Positions 5,618 through 14,446 of a stretch of DNA of 14,446 nt are shown piece by piece. Position 1 is the first letter of the stretch, and each line of letters starts with the position of its first letter. The notes beneath the pieces are model-generated. The model worked only from the letters and a program-made list of their open reading frames with translations, was not told where the DNA came from and ran no database searches. Source of the stretch: Davidsoniella eucalypti (lineage: Eukaryota; Ascomycota; Sordariomycetes; Microascales; Ceratocystidaceae); contig RMBW01000294.1 of NCBI GenBank assembly GCA_004009845.1, positions 1 to 14,446 on the forward strand, given 5' to 3'. The position numbers and the translations under genes were made by a program.

Positions 5618-7991
5618 CCAAACCCTCTAAAGCTGCTTGTCTCTTGTAAGACAGCCTTTCCCCTTCTCATTTTCCCTCTACCACGCACTCCTGTTAAACA
5701 AATATGGGTACGCTTGCTTTTTTGCCCGGGCCGCGGGCTTCTATTCTTGTTGCTTTCTTTGCCTTGTTTTCCCCGGTTGTCAATGCCAAGCCGAGTATCT
5801 TTTCCTCTCCCCCTTTCTTCTTTCTTCTGTCAGAGGTCGCAAGATGTGATGAGAACGAGATATTCAGCGTGGGTGCTTCTACTTTGTTGTTATCCCATGT
5901 CCTCACGTGTTATCCTTGTATCTTGGAACTCTCACACTAATGCTGTCTTCTGGCGGGGTTGGAAATACAAAGACGAGAATGAAGAGAAATAGTCATTGGT
6001 ATGTCTTCCATACCTCGAAGTAGCCTTGGTCTACTTCGGTCTGTCATATACTCGGGGAGGAGTGGATCATATAAGAGAACTATCGCGGAGGTGCGGTCTT
6101 TTTGGCTTTCCTGGCGAAAGGGACGGGACCGTCTTCCTTTATATTCTTGTTACCTTTTTGTTTTTTTGTTTTATTATTATTATATTTTTTATTTATGATT
6201 TCGGCAGAGGAAAGAAAGAAAACAAATACGATGGAGGATATGGGACATTGAAGGCGTCACCAAGAGAAAAAAAAAGAAAAAAGAAAAAAATTAGCAGAAA
6301 ACAGCACTCTTAGAAGACTAGAGGATTAGCACCATGGAGAGAAGCAATCTGTACTGACTTTGATAGTATACATATAATCTCTTATATGTATACTCACAAA
6401 GCCAGCCAAGAGACCGCTTCTCCTATTGCATACTACTGCTCTTTTCTTCTCCGACTACATCTACATTCTACCTTTAGACCAACAGAGACTGACCTTTTTC
6501 TGAACCTTGTTCGTCCCACCAATATATCTAGTTGAATTTGGCACGCCTCCGCAGCCCATCTATGTTCAAATTGATACGGGCTCTTTCGAGCTTTGGATCA
6601 ACCCCTCTTGTGATAATCTCTCGTCCGGCGATAAGATCTTCTGTGAAGCCGTCGGCGAGTACATTCCCGCAAACTCTTCTACCTCTCAGGGCCCTTCTGG
6701 TGGCAAGAGCCTCAAGTATGGCATCGGTGCTGCTAACGTCACATACTACACCGATACTGTTGGCATTGGTGCCTCTGCCTCCATGACCAATGTGCAGTTT
6801 GGTGTGGCCAACAGTACCGAGGACCAGTTTGCTGGTATCCTGGGCATTGGCTATGGCTCTGGCACTACTACTTCCTACAAGAACTTCATCGACGAACTGG
6901 TCGATCAGAACATCACTCAGACTCGTGCCTTCTCCATTGGCCTGGGCGCCAAGGATAAGACCGACGGTGTGTTGGTTTTCGGTGGTGTCGACACCGCAAA
7001 GTTCGTCGGTTCGTTGACCAAGCTACCCATTATCCCCGCTGCGTCGTCTCCTGATGGCGTACCGCGCTACTGGGTCCAGATGGAGAATATCACCATAACC
7101 CCCCCATCTGGCCAGACATCGGCCGCCTATAACGGCTCTAACATTCCCGCATTCCTGGATTCTGGTGCCACCTTGACCCTCTTACCCCCTGACGTTGCTA
7201 ATGCTATTGCTGCTGACTTTGGTGCTACCAACGGTGTCGAGAGCAACGGCTTCTATTCTGTTGACTGTGATATCGCCAACACCAACGGTACCCTTGACTT
7301 TGCCTTCAACGGTCTGACCGTGAAGGTCCCCTACCGGGAGATTGTGCGTACGCTAGCGACCTCTCCACCCACATGCTGGCTGGGTATAACTCCTAGCACC
7401 GACTTTACCCTACTGGGCGATACCTTCATGCGCAGTGTATACGCTGTCTTCGACGTACAGAACCAAGACGCCTACCTGGCCCCGTACTCTAACTGCGGCG
7501 AGCAGCTTATGGCCATTAGCAACAGCACTAACTTGTCGTCTGTCACTGGCAAGTGCAACTTGACCGAAGCCGTAGAGTCTGCCGCTTCCGAGCTCACAAA
7601 GGTGGTGGCTACGGCTACTTTCACTGCCCAGGACGGCGCTACGTATATTCCCGCCGTGGAACTCACTACCACTCCAGTAACATCAACATCAACGTCGGCT
7701 ACGGCTACGGCTACTAGCACAACTACTGGCGGCAATGCCGCTACGACGGCCGCCAAGGTTTCTAGTGGTGCCTCAGCTACGGCGTCTGCCAAGACGGACG
7801 TTGACGCTGGCGCCGGCTCTAACGCTGATGCCGAGGCTAGCAGTAGTGCGTCTGCCTCGTCTGCCTCGTCTGCTTCGACTAGCAATAGCTCTGTCCAGAC
7901 GGCAGGCGCTGGAGTCGGTACGGGCATCTCGGCCTTGGCTGTCATGCTCTCGACGGTAATCGGCCTAGCTGGAGGCTTGTCTCTGCTGTAA
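4376..7991 (+). CDS. Yapsin/OpsB-like GPI aspartic protease with repeat-bearing pro-region
   Basis: Predicted CDS is join(4376..5609, 6532..7991), 897 residues. Order: signal peptide 1-18; repeat pro-region 19-312; linker and classic pro-segment about 313-390 ending at KR389-390; catalytic domain about 391-790; Ser/Thr/Ala stalk 789-869; GPI-attachment tail 874-897. Catalytic aspartates are D426 (DTGSFELW) and D621 (DSGAT). The exon junction reads SYYAQ-LEFGTPPQPIYVQIDTGS, the normal start of a pepsin-fold (A1) enzyme, so the two open frames are most simply one gene. Yapsins are surface enzymes cutting after basic residues, with roles in wall remodelling and precursor processing. Usual members are about 450-570 residues; this one is longer because of the repeats, which are the odd part. 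The alternative is two adjacent genes, but exon 2 has no usable ATG or signal peptide of its own. Confidence 0.85.
4589..5296 (+). repeat. Protein-level tandem repeats, (G/D/A)LPVV...(I/V)TLP(I/V)
   Basis: Residues 72-307 contain about ten units. Three are near-identical: 149-167, 174-192 and 238-256 (GLPVVSDDPSALYKITLPI in the last). Others are looser: 72-86, 97-115, 120-135, 215-232, 289-307, a unit lacking the LP start at 196-207, and a diverged unit at 263-281. Between the copies at 4820 and 5087, only 2 of 19 residues differ while about eight codons differ silently, so the copies are old at DNA level but kept alike in protein. Units end in 2-13 linker residues and then Arg or Lys-Arg. 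Confidence 0.9.
6365..6394. repeat. Perfect 13-bp hairpin inside the intron
   Basis: Arms AGTATACATATAA (6365-6377) and TTATATGTATACT (6382-6394) are exact reverse complements around the loop TCTC. It lies about 95 nt upstream of the branch site. It is A/U-rich but long enough to form in RNA, and might affect splicing or be a relic of a small inverted-repeat element; function is inferred only. Confidence 0.9.
6488..6493 (+). promoter_or_regulatory. Branch-point sequence ACTGAC
   Basis: ACTGAC matches the fungal branch consensus RCTRAC exactly, and is followed by CTTTTTCTGAACCTTG and the TAG acceptor at 6529-6531. It supports joining exon 2 at 6532 rather than starting a separate gene there. 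Confidence 0.7.
6532..7991 (+). CDS. Exon 2: aspartic protease domain, stalk and GPI signal
   Basis: From the acceptor the frame reads EFGTPPQPIYVQIDTGS, so the first catalytic motif DTGS is at 6573-6584 and the second, DSG, at 7158-7166. The flap region is the YGIGAANVTYYTDTVGIG segment; FAGILGIGYG and LLGDTFMRSVYAVFD (about 7410-7454) are further family hallmarks. Probable disulphides are C438-C449 in the N-lobe loop and C657-C693 in the C-lobe. About ten Asn-X-Ser/Thr sequons suggest heavy glycosylation. The stalk (about 7662-7904) is rich in Ser, Thr and Ala, with 9-base SAS-type repetition near 7855-7880. The hydrophobic end (7926-7988, GISALAVMLSTVIGLAGGLSLL) preceded by small residues fits GPI attachment near N863-S865. 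All key residues are present, so the enzyme should be active. Confidence 0.92.
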
Positions 7992-8520
7992 AGTAGCCCA
8001 CGCTGCTTCTACAGTGGACACAGTAGACAGGATAACACCATCGACGGCGGTCAGGTAGAAGGGCCTTTTAATTACCTACCTGCTATCTTCATCCTATTAT
8101 CCCCCCACCCCCCTTCTCCCGACCTCGACACTTGCAGCTTATAGATTGTGCCTTGTTCTGTCTTGTGTTTCCCTGTTTTGTTTTTATTTCATGTTGTTAA
8201 ACATCTCTCATGTCTTCTACTCTTATTATTATATATCCATATCATCGCGCGATGCACTTATATAAAAAAGGGCGCGCCTCGATCTCCGGTGCTTTCCTCT
8301 TTCGTTTCTGGTTTCGCGATATAATCATGTCGGGCTTGGCCTGTTATAAATACGTAGTGTTTATTATTCTTTTATACTATTATCAATCATTATTCACGAA
8401 CCTCGTCGCACAGCAGGCCGTCGTGTATCCCCAATATCTTTTCGTCCTTTATTTGCTACAGTCCTTATGTGTGCTTAGTAGTTAGTGTGAGACATTGGGT
8501 TAGACAGCGTCACATGATCA
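7992..8520 (+). other. Probable 3' UTR and terminator region of the protease gene
   Basis: After the TAA-equivalent stop (TAA at 7989-7991) come a C-rich patch (about 8100-8118) and a T-rich stretch (about 8155-8200). No canonical AATAAA is present, which is usual for fungi. A hydrophobic frame at 8210-8485 begins with ATG but looks like AT-rich noise. The exact cleavage site cannot be placed. Confidence 0.4.
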
Positions 8521-9898
8521 AAACCCTCTGTACTACAACGTCGATATTCACTCAAGTAGAGCAAAGCCGCTGGCTGACCGCAGAAATCCGCCTGTATTCG
8601 GGTTTCGAGCTTGGTAAGAATAGACGATGTAGTGACCGTTAGTCTCAGTTTTGGCTGGCTTTGGATATCACGAGCCTTTCGTAGCTAGCTTTAGGTTCCA
8701 TTCCATTCCACGTCTAGAACTAACCGTTGTGCTTTCCGATAGTTGTATATACATCTGTATGTGTTTCTAAGTGAGGCAATCCCTTGCCTGCAGTCTGTCT
8801 TTCTTCCAATTAGATTATTCTACAATTGCCCCCTATTTCGGATCTGATTTTTCTTTTGTTCTTACTGGCTCTATCATTGAAAATTTAAAAAGTATGACTC
8901 AAAGGGCTTTGTGTAATGATGTCAGGCTGTCCCCATATCTCCATATATACGCATACATCCAGCCAATCAACGATTGTGTCGGCCGGCGTGTTCTATTTTT
9001 GGATTTGTTCTTTTTCGATAACTAGCCAGGAGATAAATATTGGAACTAAAAAATTGCCTAAAAAGTCACGATGTCTCTGCTCACTAATGCAATGCGCTAA
9101 TCTGATCAAGCTAAACCCGAATTAGAGATGGGCCGCTACGCCCGACATATGATGGAAGCAAGTTGCCCATGATCGTGAGACGATCAGCAGCTTCGTTGGA
9201 GCTGTTCTTGCTCTTATGGGTTCCTGCAGCCCCAGACTGGATCATCATCACGCTGTCCAACATATGCTGTACAGATGCTACTATCACTGGCTGTAGTCGC
9301 ATCATCTCGTCTCGGCTCGGTTCTTCAAGCCTGTACTCTCTCCTAGTATCGTCTGCTTCTCTTGATAGCTTCCCACAGATGATAGTGCTAGCTCGGAAGG
9401 ACCTCCTTCTGTCCCTCCCTTTTCTATTCAAGCCCTCCTCCCTTTTTTAGGACCTAAAGATGAGTACTTCTGGGCCGTTTCTTGGCCTGCAGATTCTGCA
9501 TATGTGATGATAGATGCAGATGCACCAATACCAGCCCGCCCACACGTTAGCCTGTATAGATACATAAAGCACATAGAGCCTGGGTACATACATATGTACT
9601 CTGGTTTTTGCTCTTTTGATCTTTTGCCTGTGTTTTTTCTCTCGGGACGTATATTCGTCATGTCGTATGTCTGTGTCTGTCTTGTCTGAACTAGGCCAGC
9701 TGCATGCTGATAGGCTCTCGTGCTATTTCTTTTTCCTGTCTTTTCCTCTCTCGGCCTAAAAGCGGCTGTGACTCTATCTGTGTATGTACAGATGTATGTA
9801 GTATTGTCGTAATAGTGTCATGGTTGAGGCCTAACTGTAGCAAAGTAACACCACCTCAACACTTCTAGTGCAACTGTTCCTAGCAAGTTCGACGTACG

Positions 9899-9949
9899 TG
9901 AAGGCAGGGAAAATACATAGCTAGTTCGTAGCTAGGCCCTCTGCCTTCA
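9899..9949. repeat. Nested inverted repeat / hairpin
   Basis: Outer arms TGAAGGCAG (9899-9907) and CTGCCTTCA (9941-9949) are exact reverse complements (9 bp). Inside them TAGCTA (9918-9923) and TAGCTA (9929-9934) pair around GTTCG. The shape is a small two-stage hairpin of about 51 bases. No coding context; function unknown. Confidence 0.7.
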
Positions 9950-10062
9950 TTTCTTTATCCAAACCATCCATCGACTATTGATCGGCCCCTGTGCAAGTGA
10001 CATGATGCACTGGCCTCTTTCTGCCGGTCCATCCATCCAATCTGTTTAGACATCTGCCCACC

Positions 10063-10086
10063 TACATATATGTACATGTACGTACA
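10063..10086. repeat. Three overlapping perfect palindromes
   Basis: TACATATATGTA (10063-10074), GTACATGTAC (10072-10081) and TGTACGTACA (10077-10086) are each their own reverse complement and overlap in 24 bases. Such alternating sequence could be a protein-binding cluster or only low complexity. Confidence 0.7.
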
Positions 10087-13000
10087 ATACATAACAGGCT
10101 ACATACTATGCTGATTATCCCGTCATGTTCGTGGAGGGACTCTTGTTGCTTCATCTCATCTCCGAGAACCCTTCCTTTATCGTGAATCTCCCATCTGCTC
10201 CAAGTACCCAATGTATCGCGTAGTATATTGCATGCTACATAGGCATTTCCTCATATCCAAGCGTGAATCGACCATTGCCGCACTTGTGCCAAATGCGATG
10301 CCACCCAAGACGCCTATTGGATTGCTGTGGGAATTTCAGCGTTTTTTTCCTGTCTTCTTTTTCTCAATTCTTTAGTCTAGTCTGGTGATAGCTTGTTTCG
10401 CTTAATTGTAGCTGTTGGTTTGAGCCGGGTTACAATCAGTACTATCTTTCTATCTGTACTGATCATACTACATATCTTTACCTATCTTCTTGGCACTAAA
10501 AGGGCGATCCTCGCCGGAACCTCGAAAGGCTCGCCTTCTCTAGTTTGAGCCTGTCTTCAGCTCTACTGGGAACGATAACGAGACAGATCTCTCTATGAAC
10601 TCACAAAAAGCCCCGAACTAAGAAAATACCTTTGCTTTGCTAAAGAATATAAGCCTCTATCAAGCAAACCCTGTAGCTGATAGTATCAATACGTACTTGC
10701 TAGCTAGCTACATATTTGCTCGTTCAACTGACAAGGTCAACAGATCACGGGCCGTTGCAGGATTCTAATCAACGCAACCACCCTTCATGACGTCGTCTTT
10801 CTCAATCTCCCTCTTTATGTTAATCCTTCCTTTCCTTTCTTCATGCTACCAACCCTACTATCGTGGTCTATCTAATCCATGGTGGTAGTCCCCTCTGGTC
10901 ACCGGCCGATAACCTAAAGGCATTGCTAGAGCATCTGCTATAGTGTGATAGATTAGTAACCTTGAGCTGTTTGAGACGTTTCTTATACATGTATAGACAT
11001 GTTTTCACGACTTTGTCTATCATGCCTGGTATCAAAGACGCCCCCCATATGACAATCCAAGAGCCAAGTCTCCGACACTGCCGACACAAACAGCATAGCA
11101 TAGCCAGGCCAACTGGTCAGAAGGTCAGCCTGAGTAAAGCAAAACGAATCCGTTGCGCGGACTTATCACAAACATGATGTAACATTTTTGCAAGAACACC
11201 GGCCATAAGATACATATCAAGGATGGTAAACCCACGACGCCGTTTGCATTCTCGGAGTCTTGGGTAAAATAAGCTCATACAATCATATCCTAATCTGTTC
11301 AAAGATGGTGCTGTGCTGGGCTTTTCGGGTCTTGGGGTTGAGTCTTTGTCTTATGTTCGTACCCTCCTTCTCTCGTTCCATATATTCTGTACTCGCTATC
11401 CATTCTTGGAGTGGTATTTGTCTTTGTAGTCTATTATCCGGCCCAACAAAAATAGCACAATCGTCCAGGGTTCGATGGTAACAAAGAGAAGAAAAAGCGA
11501 CCTTCATACATTGATGTCTACAACATGAATTTGATTACTCCGCCCTGAAATATATGAACAAGTTTAAACTTGGAGAAGAGAGAAAGAAGGGGGGGAAAAG
11601 ATTGTAACGAACTGAAGTTGTAAAGCTCCATTGCCCAATCCTAGTGAACCTAACGCCCACGATTTTGCAAGTCATGGTTAGCACTGCAGTATAGGTGACA
11701 TTCACGACAAGATCCCAATTTCCAGGCCAAGATCCTATCTTGCCTAGACCCGAACCGAGCCGATTTATGAGTTAATGGTAATGATATATCACTACATATG
11801 TACACATCATTTTGGTAGATCACTAGAGAATCTCGACACTACTCTCTAACTCTACCTGCTACTGTTCGTCTCAAATGGACGGGAAGGAGACACAGAGAGG
11901 AAGAAATTCAAAGGATGCCAAACCCTCTCAACACAAACATGCATCTGCCTCCAGCCTATAGATAAGAACACTCCCAAAAAAGGGTAGATAATCATGGCCC
12001 ACGAGACACATTCCTTTTTGTCTCCGATTCGTACGGTCTTATTCTTCTTTTCCCCCTCTATCATTAACATGACACCTTTAAAATATCGAAACGTCGGAGT
12101 AATCGAATATGACCTCGATATGGCCGAGACGTCCCTCGTAAATGCATCACAATCAGGTATACATACATACAATGGTAGCTTTACTAATCTCTATGAATTC
12201 AGTGAGTGTCCAGGGGCTTCTAAGACACTACTAGCTAGAAGAAACAGAAACAAACGTTCAGAAGGCCTAGGCCAACTGAACAAGGGAGATTTGAAAATTG
12301 GCCTGTTCCCACAATGCAACGCTGATAATGGGAAGCTAACAGTATTAGTCTAGTAATGAATGATATGCCTAAATTCCCATTGTATTGCTCTGCTAAAGCA
12401 AAAACAGGAAAGAGAAAAACACACTGTAGTAGTGTTACCTTCAAGCTTGGGTGGAATAACGGTATCTGCATTGGTTTATTGGTGGCCCATGATTTCATTT
12501 TTGTCACCATGTTTTTTCTCTATTCCACATCGAGAGGAACCTCGACTGGAAACGCTACCCAATACTGTACCTAACTGTGCTAGATCTTCTGCTGGAACAG
12601 TCTACTCACCTTTGCTATCTACGGTTTACTTGCCACAGCCTAAAATCGGGCATGTTTCGAGATGTTTCTATAGGCGATCTAAGCCGACGATATCCCAAAT
12701 GTATGCGCCTATACATGCACTTGTTGTAAATCATTGTTTGCCGGCTTCCCAAGCTGACTGAGGAAATACATGAGTCAAATTCCGAATTGCAGCAGATAAA
12801 ACAGTGGCCTAGATAATGCTATTCACCAACTTGCCGAGTATAGTGAAAACGAAGCTCGCCTCCTGAAGTAAAAGAAACTATGGTCTAGTCAAGGCCTGTT
12901 TTTTCTTTCTTTTTCTTTTTCAATGTATAAACGCTTACCCGATCTGCCTCGTCGGACCCTCGCCCGAATTGAGTTCCACTGCCAGCATCAAAATTGTCGA

Positions 13001-14192
13001 TCCAACGATCAATAGCAGAAAACCCTTTATAGGCTTAGCCTCGTTTTAGCACATTCTCTGATAGCGTCAATGTTCCGTACGATTGTTTGCCAATGCTGAC
13101 AAGGTTGATTCTTCATCAACAGTTGCATAGAGCCTGTTCCTAAGCTTGATTTGTTGCACTCTTGTCACTGATTTGTGAGTTCCAATTCTGTCAGATATCA
13201 CTCCTTGCTTTTGCTGGTCTCATCGGACTTTTCAGCAAAAGAAAGTACATCAAGAGACTAAACGGTCACTAGGGTCCCCAAATCTCGCAGCAAAAACTGT
13301 ACAGATCACAGTCACATCACACCATCATAGAAAGAATCCAAAAATCAGGCATTGTAGTAGTATTCATAGTGTTGATTTTCCTTGGTGCGTATCAGCGTCT
13401 GCATCTGCAGCACAAAGCTCCTGCTTGAGTCTAGGGCTATCTATGTACTTATCTGCAGTGTTACTAGAGCCAGATCTAGTGATAGCAGCAGTGGAAAATT
13501 AGTCGAGCAAACCACGTACTTTGCTCGTTGCTGGCTACTTATCAAGGCCGAAGGAATAAGGCCTTTTTCATCTCTTCACTACATATCTGTAGGCTCGCTA
13601 GGGAAGGGGGGCCCTGGAGAATACGAAAAATCTTACCGTGCTATCATTACTGACAGGTTCCTCGACAGTTACTAAAGTATTACCGTGGCACCGCCAAAGA
13701 ATAAGAGATACATGTAGTGCTAGCAGCCAATTACTACATGGCAGATGATGCCAAGATGGTGCAAACGGCAGCCTGCATCAGACGTGCTGTTCTGATATGT
13801 AGTTTGTCAAGAATATATGTAAATGACGGATAGGCGTTATCCTGCACAGTACTCTGACCTTTTTTTATTTTATTTTTATTTTTTTTCTTTAGTAGTACTA
13901 GTACATATGCATTTGTTTCCATCCTTACATGATAAGATCTCTTGTCACCTCTAAATTCTCAGCGTCATGCAGCTTACTACTAGACCGACCCTTTTTCAAG
14001 CCAACTATCTAGACCGGGTTCCCTTGCCTTGCCCGCCAACTTGTTTGCGCTTGGAGGCCGAGCTGATGGTTGGCTGTTCCTATATGGATTTTAGTCTCGA
14101 TGAGATGTAGTGTGACCATAAACTGAACTACCGATATATCTGTATCCAGCCGGCTTGACAACGGAAATATACAATGGATTTTGCATGTATAA

Positions 14193-14446
14193 TCATTGTG
14201 GTAGACAATTACCGCTGCCGCTAGGCCTCAATTTTGCCAGATGGGATAGCCAGCCAATCATGGTCGATGGCAAGATAGTGGTCTGGCTTACTAACTCGTC
14301 GTTAGTCTCTGGATTATCAGCAGCCGCTGGATTTGCCGCCTGACTTGTATCTGTAACTTGGCCCATACACGGATAGTTCCTTGTATTTTGTTCGTCGAGT
14401 TTCTTTCTCGGCCGGCGAACAGCACGAGAGAGCAAAAATGTGTTTT
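14193..14446 (-). CDS. Possible 3'-terminal coding fragment entering from the right edge
   Basis: On the minus strand a frame is open from the window edge for 84 codons to TGA at 14193-14195. The translation is hydrophilic and mixed (for example KKLDEQNTRNYPC near the start and QAANPAAADNPETNDELV in the middle), more protein-like than the other intergenic frames. No domain is recognised. A start cannot be seen, so it would be the C-terminus or last exon of a gene lying to the right. Chance openness of this length is not rare over so much intergenic DNA. Confidence 0.22.
   Translation of the reverse strand, partial: NTFLLSRAVRRPRKKLDEQNTRNYPCMGQVTDTSQAANPAAADNPETNDELVSQTTILPSTMIGWLSHLAKLRPSGSGNCLPQ

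Larger units (their letters stand above)
5610..6531 (+). other. Long spliceosomal intron, 922 nt, phase 1
   Basis: The donor is CAAC|GTAAGT (5610-5615), the branch site ACTGAC at 6488-6493 (branch A at 6492, 39 nt from the acceptor), followed by a pyrimidine tract and the acceptor TATCTAG| ending at 6531. The split codon C+TT gives Leu412. Most fungal introns are 50-100 nt, so 922 nt is exceptional. Inside are a pyrimidine block (about 5640-5830), a second strong acceptor-like site (CTGTCAG, 5828-5833), a second donor GTATGT (5999-6004), a T-rich tract (about 6153-6195), an A-rich tract (about 6265-6290) and a perfect hairpin at 6365-6394. In-frame stops mean it must be removed to make the protease. 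Confidence 0.8.
8521..14192. other. Long gene-poor stretch, no supported gene
   Basis: Many short frames occur on both strands but none longer than about 135 codons, and none shows a recognisable domain, a run of good coding composition or convincing splice partners. Recurrent small patterns are TAGCTAGC-type words (about 8685, 9918-9934 and 10702-10712), TACATA/TATGTA words, and pyrimidine tracts (about 10345-10370, 12898-12920, 13859-13890). No tRNA, rRNA or CRISPR was seen. It may be long regulatory DNA, non-coding RNA or decayed repeats. Confidence 0.4.

Noticed and set aside
6507..6531. Exon 2 as an independent protease gene starting at or before 6507
   Set aside because: There is no in-frame ATG before the catalytic motif and no signal peptide; the bases just upstream look like branch site, pyrimidine tract and acceptor.
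7472..7945. 157-codon minus-strand frame opposite the protease stalk
   Set aside because: It is the antisense of a Ser/Thr/Ala-rich tract; the Ala/Val-rich translation is a composition effect.
8210..8485. 91-codon hydrophobic frame downstream of the protease
   Set aside because: AT-rich, Tyr/Ile/Leu-heavy and in the likely 3' UTR; no domain or conservation evidence.
9111..9431. 106-codon minus-strand frame with a fairly protein-like composition
   Set aside because: Its first codon is not a good ATG start, the opposite strand is also open, and no domain or splice partner was recognised.
11283..11507. 74-codon minus-strand ATG frame
   Set aside because: Short, overlapped by an equally open plus-strand frame, no recognised motif.
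11994..12761. Overlapping plus-strand frames of 119 and 133 codons
   Set aside because: Low-quality composition (Phe/Ser/Cys-rich), overlapping each other in different frames, no domain.

Overview
The window looks like nuclear DNA of a filamentous ascomycete (Pezizomycotina). The evidence is a yapsin/OpsB-type GPI-anchored aspartic protease, a spliceosomal intron with GTAAGT...ACTGAC...TAG signals, pyrimidine-rich upstream regions, Kex2-type dibasic sites and low gene density. The species cannot be named from the sequence alone.

Layout. (1) At the left edge, on the minus strand, is the 5' end of a gene for a protein with an N-terminal membrane anchor; it starts at 349 and runs off the window. 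(2) 350-3889 is gene-poor. It holds a 29-base poly-T run and a Cys/His-rich degraded reading frame on the minus strand, which may be a retroelement relic. (3) 3890-4375 is a pyrimidine-rich promoter and leader. (4) 4376-7991 is the centrepiece, a two-exon gene, join(4376..5609, 6532..7991), predicted to encode 897 residues. Exon 1 gives a signal peptide and a very long pro-region of about ten repeats of the form (G/D/A)LPVV...ITLP(I/V), separated by single Arg or Lys-Arg sites. Exon 2 gives an aspartic protease domain (DTGS and DSGA), a Ser/Thr/Ala-rich stalk and a GPI-attachment tail. (5) 7992-14192 is about 6.2 kb with no gene I can support. (6) At the right edge is a weak open frame on the minus strand.

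How it may work. Exon 1 alone resembles a Kex2-processed secreted repeat precursor, while exon 2 is the catalytic part of a yapsin-like protease. Removing the 922-nt intron joins them as ...SYYAQ-LEFGTPPQ..., which is the canonical start of a pepsin-fold domain, so they are most likely one gene. If the intron is kept, translation stops two codons past the junction and yields a free repeat precursor of 413 residues. One locus could thus make either a secreted peptide precursor or a wall/membrane-anchored protease carrying the same peptides as its pro-region. Yapsins cut at single and paired basic residues, so the protease could process its own repeats. The fused architecture, the possible splice switch and the similarity of the repeats to the protease's own inhibitory pro-segment are the main discoveries proposed here; all are predictions from sequence.
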